Below are positions 62,712 to 64,000 of a stretch of DNA of 64,000 nt, in pieces. Source of the DNA: Hyphomonadaceae bacterium (lineage in GTDB: Bacteria > Pseudomonadota > Alphaproteobacteria > Caulobacterales > Hyphomonadaceae); the NCBI GenBank assembly GCA_022844345.1, contig JALHLU010000005.1, forward strand, positions 72,072-136,071, written 5' to 3'. How positions within the stretch are numbered: the first letter of the stretch is position 1; every line of letters starts with the position of its first letter. The position numbers and the translations under genes are program-made. The notes beneath the pieces were generated by a model that was not told the DNA's origin, searched no databases, and saw nothing but the letters and a program-made list of their open reading frames with translations.

Positions 62712-63122
62712 CTATTCGCTGATCGTCGCGATATAGGCGATCAGCGCGTCGGCCGCCTGCACGTTGAAGTCGAACAGCGGCATCTCGTCATGACCGACGC
62801 GCATCGACTCGATGAAGCGATAGGCTAGGCTGTCGGCATCGTTTACAGCCAGCACATTGCGAAGCGGAGGCGCCGCAGCGTTAGGGCTTTTCGTGGTCCG
62901 GTCGATCGCGTGACACTGGGCGCACTCCCGCTCTGCAATCTGGCGACCCGCCTCGACCTGGGCTGGATCAGCGTTCATCGCCACGCCAGGCCATCCCTGC
63001 GCCTCGGCCTCGCCCGCAGCCTGCGTTGTCGCTGAAGCGCAGGCCGCCAGTGCAGCCATGGCGCCAGCAGCTATGATCAGTGCGCGCAAACAAGCCGTCC
63101 TGCGGGAAAGTGTGGCGGTCAT
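62712..63122 (-). CDS. Small monoheme cytochrome c, probably a lipoprotein
   Basis: 136 residues. Exported: hydrophobic region then AALAAC (Cys28, possible lipidation; a normal signal cleavage is the alternative). Heme motif ECAQCH (Cys67, Cys70, His71) and DEMPLF with the axial Met. It may deliver electrons to the cbb3 oxidase, judged from the location and an FNR-type site upstream. It is convergent with the FixK-like gene 2 bases away. Confidence 0.85.
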   Translation of the reverse strand: MTATLSRRTACLRALIIAAGAMAALAACASATTQAAGEAEAQGWPGVAMNADPAQVEAGRQIAERECAQCHAIDRTTKSPNAAAPPLRNVLAVNDADSLAYRFIESMRVGHDEMPLFDFNVQAADALIAYIATISE

Positions 63123-63156
63123 TGCTGTCTCTCCGGATGTCGCGTGCGGCTCTCTT

Positions 63157-63186
63157 GCACCTTATCTGTCACGACGCACCTTATCT
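63157..63186. repeat. Direct repeat of 11 bases in the cytochrome c promoter
   Basis: GCACCTTATCT occurs at 63157-63167 and 63176-63186, a 19-base period, next to the FNR-type site at 63186-63199. It may mark a second regulator's site or be a small duplication. Confidence 0.5.
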
Positions 63187-63199
63187 TGCTGAAGGTCAA
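63186..63199 (-). promoter_or_regulatory. FNR/FixK-type box before the cytochrome c gene
   Basis: Minus strand TTGACCTTCAGCAA, agreeing with TTGAC/T-N4-ATCAA at most fixed positions (the last half reads AGCAA). It is 64 bases before the cytochrome c start, with GATAAG about 20 bases downstream as a possible -10. Confidence 0.6.
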
Positions 63200-63218
63200 T
63201 CGCCGCCCGCACCCGTCA

Positions 63219-64000
63219 TCAATGGAAGTCGCGCGACTTCGGCAGTATGCGCACATCGCGCGGATGGCGGAACAGGCCATCGGGCCCTTTCGGACCACGT
63301 GGATGCTGGGGATGCTTGATTTCATCGGCCCGCGTCAGTTCGATCTCGGCGACATGGTCTTCCGACAGGCGCGCGAGTTCCCCGGAACGATCCGTCACGC
63401 GGGCGCCCATCAAGTGAATGACGCCTTCCCTGCTCTTCTGCACCCTGCCCTCGATCAGCAGCAGGCGCGCGCCCATCACCTCTGATCGGAAGCGCTCGAA
63501 CACACGCGCCCACAGCAACGCGTTGGTGACGCCTGTCTCGTCTTCAAGCGTGATGAAAATCGCCTTGCCGTTGCCCGGCCTCTGCCGCACCAGCACGACG
63601 CCCGCCGTGCGCGCCCACCGCCCATCGGGCAGCGCGCTGGTCTGCGCAGATGACAGCACCCGTTCGGCCGCGAACACCGGCCGCAGGATCTGCATCGGAT
63701 GCGCCTTCAGCGACAGGCGGGTTGTCTGGTAATCGGCCGCAACATGCTCGCGCAGCGGCATGCCGGGAAGGCGGCTTTCCGGTTCCTCGCCCAGTTCACG
63801 CGCCTGCGCGGCGGCGAACAGGGGCAACAGCTCATCATCCGGAAGGCGTCGCACATCCCACAACGCCTCGCGCCGATCCTGATCGAGCGAGCGGAACGCG
63901 TCCGCATCCGCCAGCCGCCGCAGCATCGGCGTCGAAACGCGCCCGCGCTCACGCATGTCCTGCACGCTGGCGTAGCCGCCGCCACGCCGCGCGACGAGGT
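63219..64000 (-). CDS. dnaE2: Error-prone DNA polymerase DnaE2 (ImuC), C-terminal part; gene continues beyond window
   Basis: About 260 C-terminal residues; the frame stays open to the window edge. The OB domain (AGVVLVRQRPGNGKAIFITLEDETG) and the ending PKSRDFH are characteristic of DnaE2 rather than DnaE1. DnaE2 works with ImuB in SOS-induced mutagenic translesion synthesis; imuA and imuB would be expected just outside the window. The catalytic part is not visible. Confidence 0.9.
   Translation of the reverse strand, partial: LVARRGGGYASVQDMRERGRVSTPMLRRLADADAFRSLDQDRREALWDVRRLPDDELLPLFAAAQARELGEEPESRLPGMPLREHVAADYQTTRLSLKAHPMQILRPVFAAERVLSSAQTSALPDGRWARTAGVVLVRQRPGNGKAIFITLEDETGVTNALLWARVFERFRSEVMGARLLLIEGRVQKSREGVIHLMGARVTDRSGELARLSEDHVAEIELTRADEIKHPQHPRGPKGPDGLFRHPRDVRILPKSRDFH

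Overview
The window is high-GC, densely packed bacterial chromosome from an alphaproteobacterium, most likely Caulobacterales/Hyphomonadaceae-like. Evidence: alphaproteobacterial-type AddAB, the tsaE-amgK-murU-addB-addA-trxA order, a TIGR02300 protein beside aroA, AccD with a decayed zinc ribbon, the rnd-lptC-lptA-lptB-rpoN-hpf-ptsN block, a solitary motA, and a FixL/FixK-controlled cbb3 oxidase. No phage, transposase, CRISPR array or rRNA was seen. Two tRNAs are present: Ala-GGC and Leu-CAG.

Layout. (1) 0-1.6 kb: tail of a TetR regulator coupled to an MFS transporter. (2) 1.7-11.4 kb: a tightly overlapping operon tsaE-amgK-murU-addB-addA (tRNA modification, peptidoglycan recycling, double-strand-break repair), then two tandem thioredoxins and a strong terminator. 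(3) 11.6-20.4 kb: hypothetical, CitE-like lyase, DUF1287, nucleic-acid-fold/membrane fusion, motA and M16 peptidase genes. (4) 20.4-40.5 kb: a conserved alphaproteobacterial housekeeping series (folC, accD, trpA, trpB, trpF, mscL, ihfB, rpsA, cmk, aroA) on the minus strand, opened up at several joints by accessory genes (rraB-like, ApbE-DUF2271, GFA, lipoprotein, vapBC, ATP-grasp, acidic microprotein, nitroreductase, membrane protein, SDR, beta-lactamase-fold hydrolase). (5) 40.6-47.6 kb: TIGR02300, tRNA-Ala, ptsN, hpf, rpoN, lptB, lptA, lptC, rnd, tRNA-Leu. (6) 47.7-63.1 kb: a low-oxygen respiration region. (7) 63.2 kb to the end: C-terminal part of error-prone DNA polymerase DnaE2.

The most coherent system is region 6. 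A soluble hybrid histidine kinase with a FixL-type heme PAS domain (His99 and Arg119 at the FixL spacing) lies convergent to an OmpR-type response regulator. That regulator follows a complete ccoNOQP-ccoGHIS operon, which includes the very small ccoQ and ccoS genes. On the other side come a small CxxC membrane protein gene, hemN, a MarR-type regulator, a FixK-type CRP/FNR regulator and a small cytochrome c. FNR/FixK-type palindromes lie in four promoter regions here: before ccoN and hemN (shared), before the MarR gene, before the cytochrome c gene, and between the kinase gene and a lipoprotein/34-residue membrane microprotein pair. The layout resembles the rhizobial hFixL-FxkR-FixK cascade but with local additions that I do not recognise.
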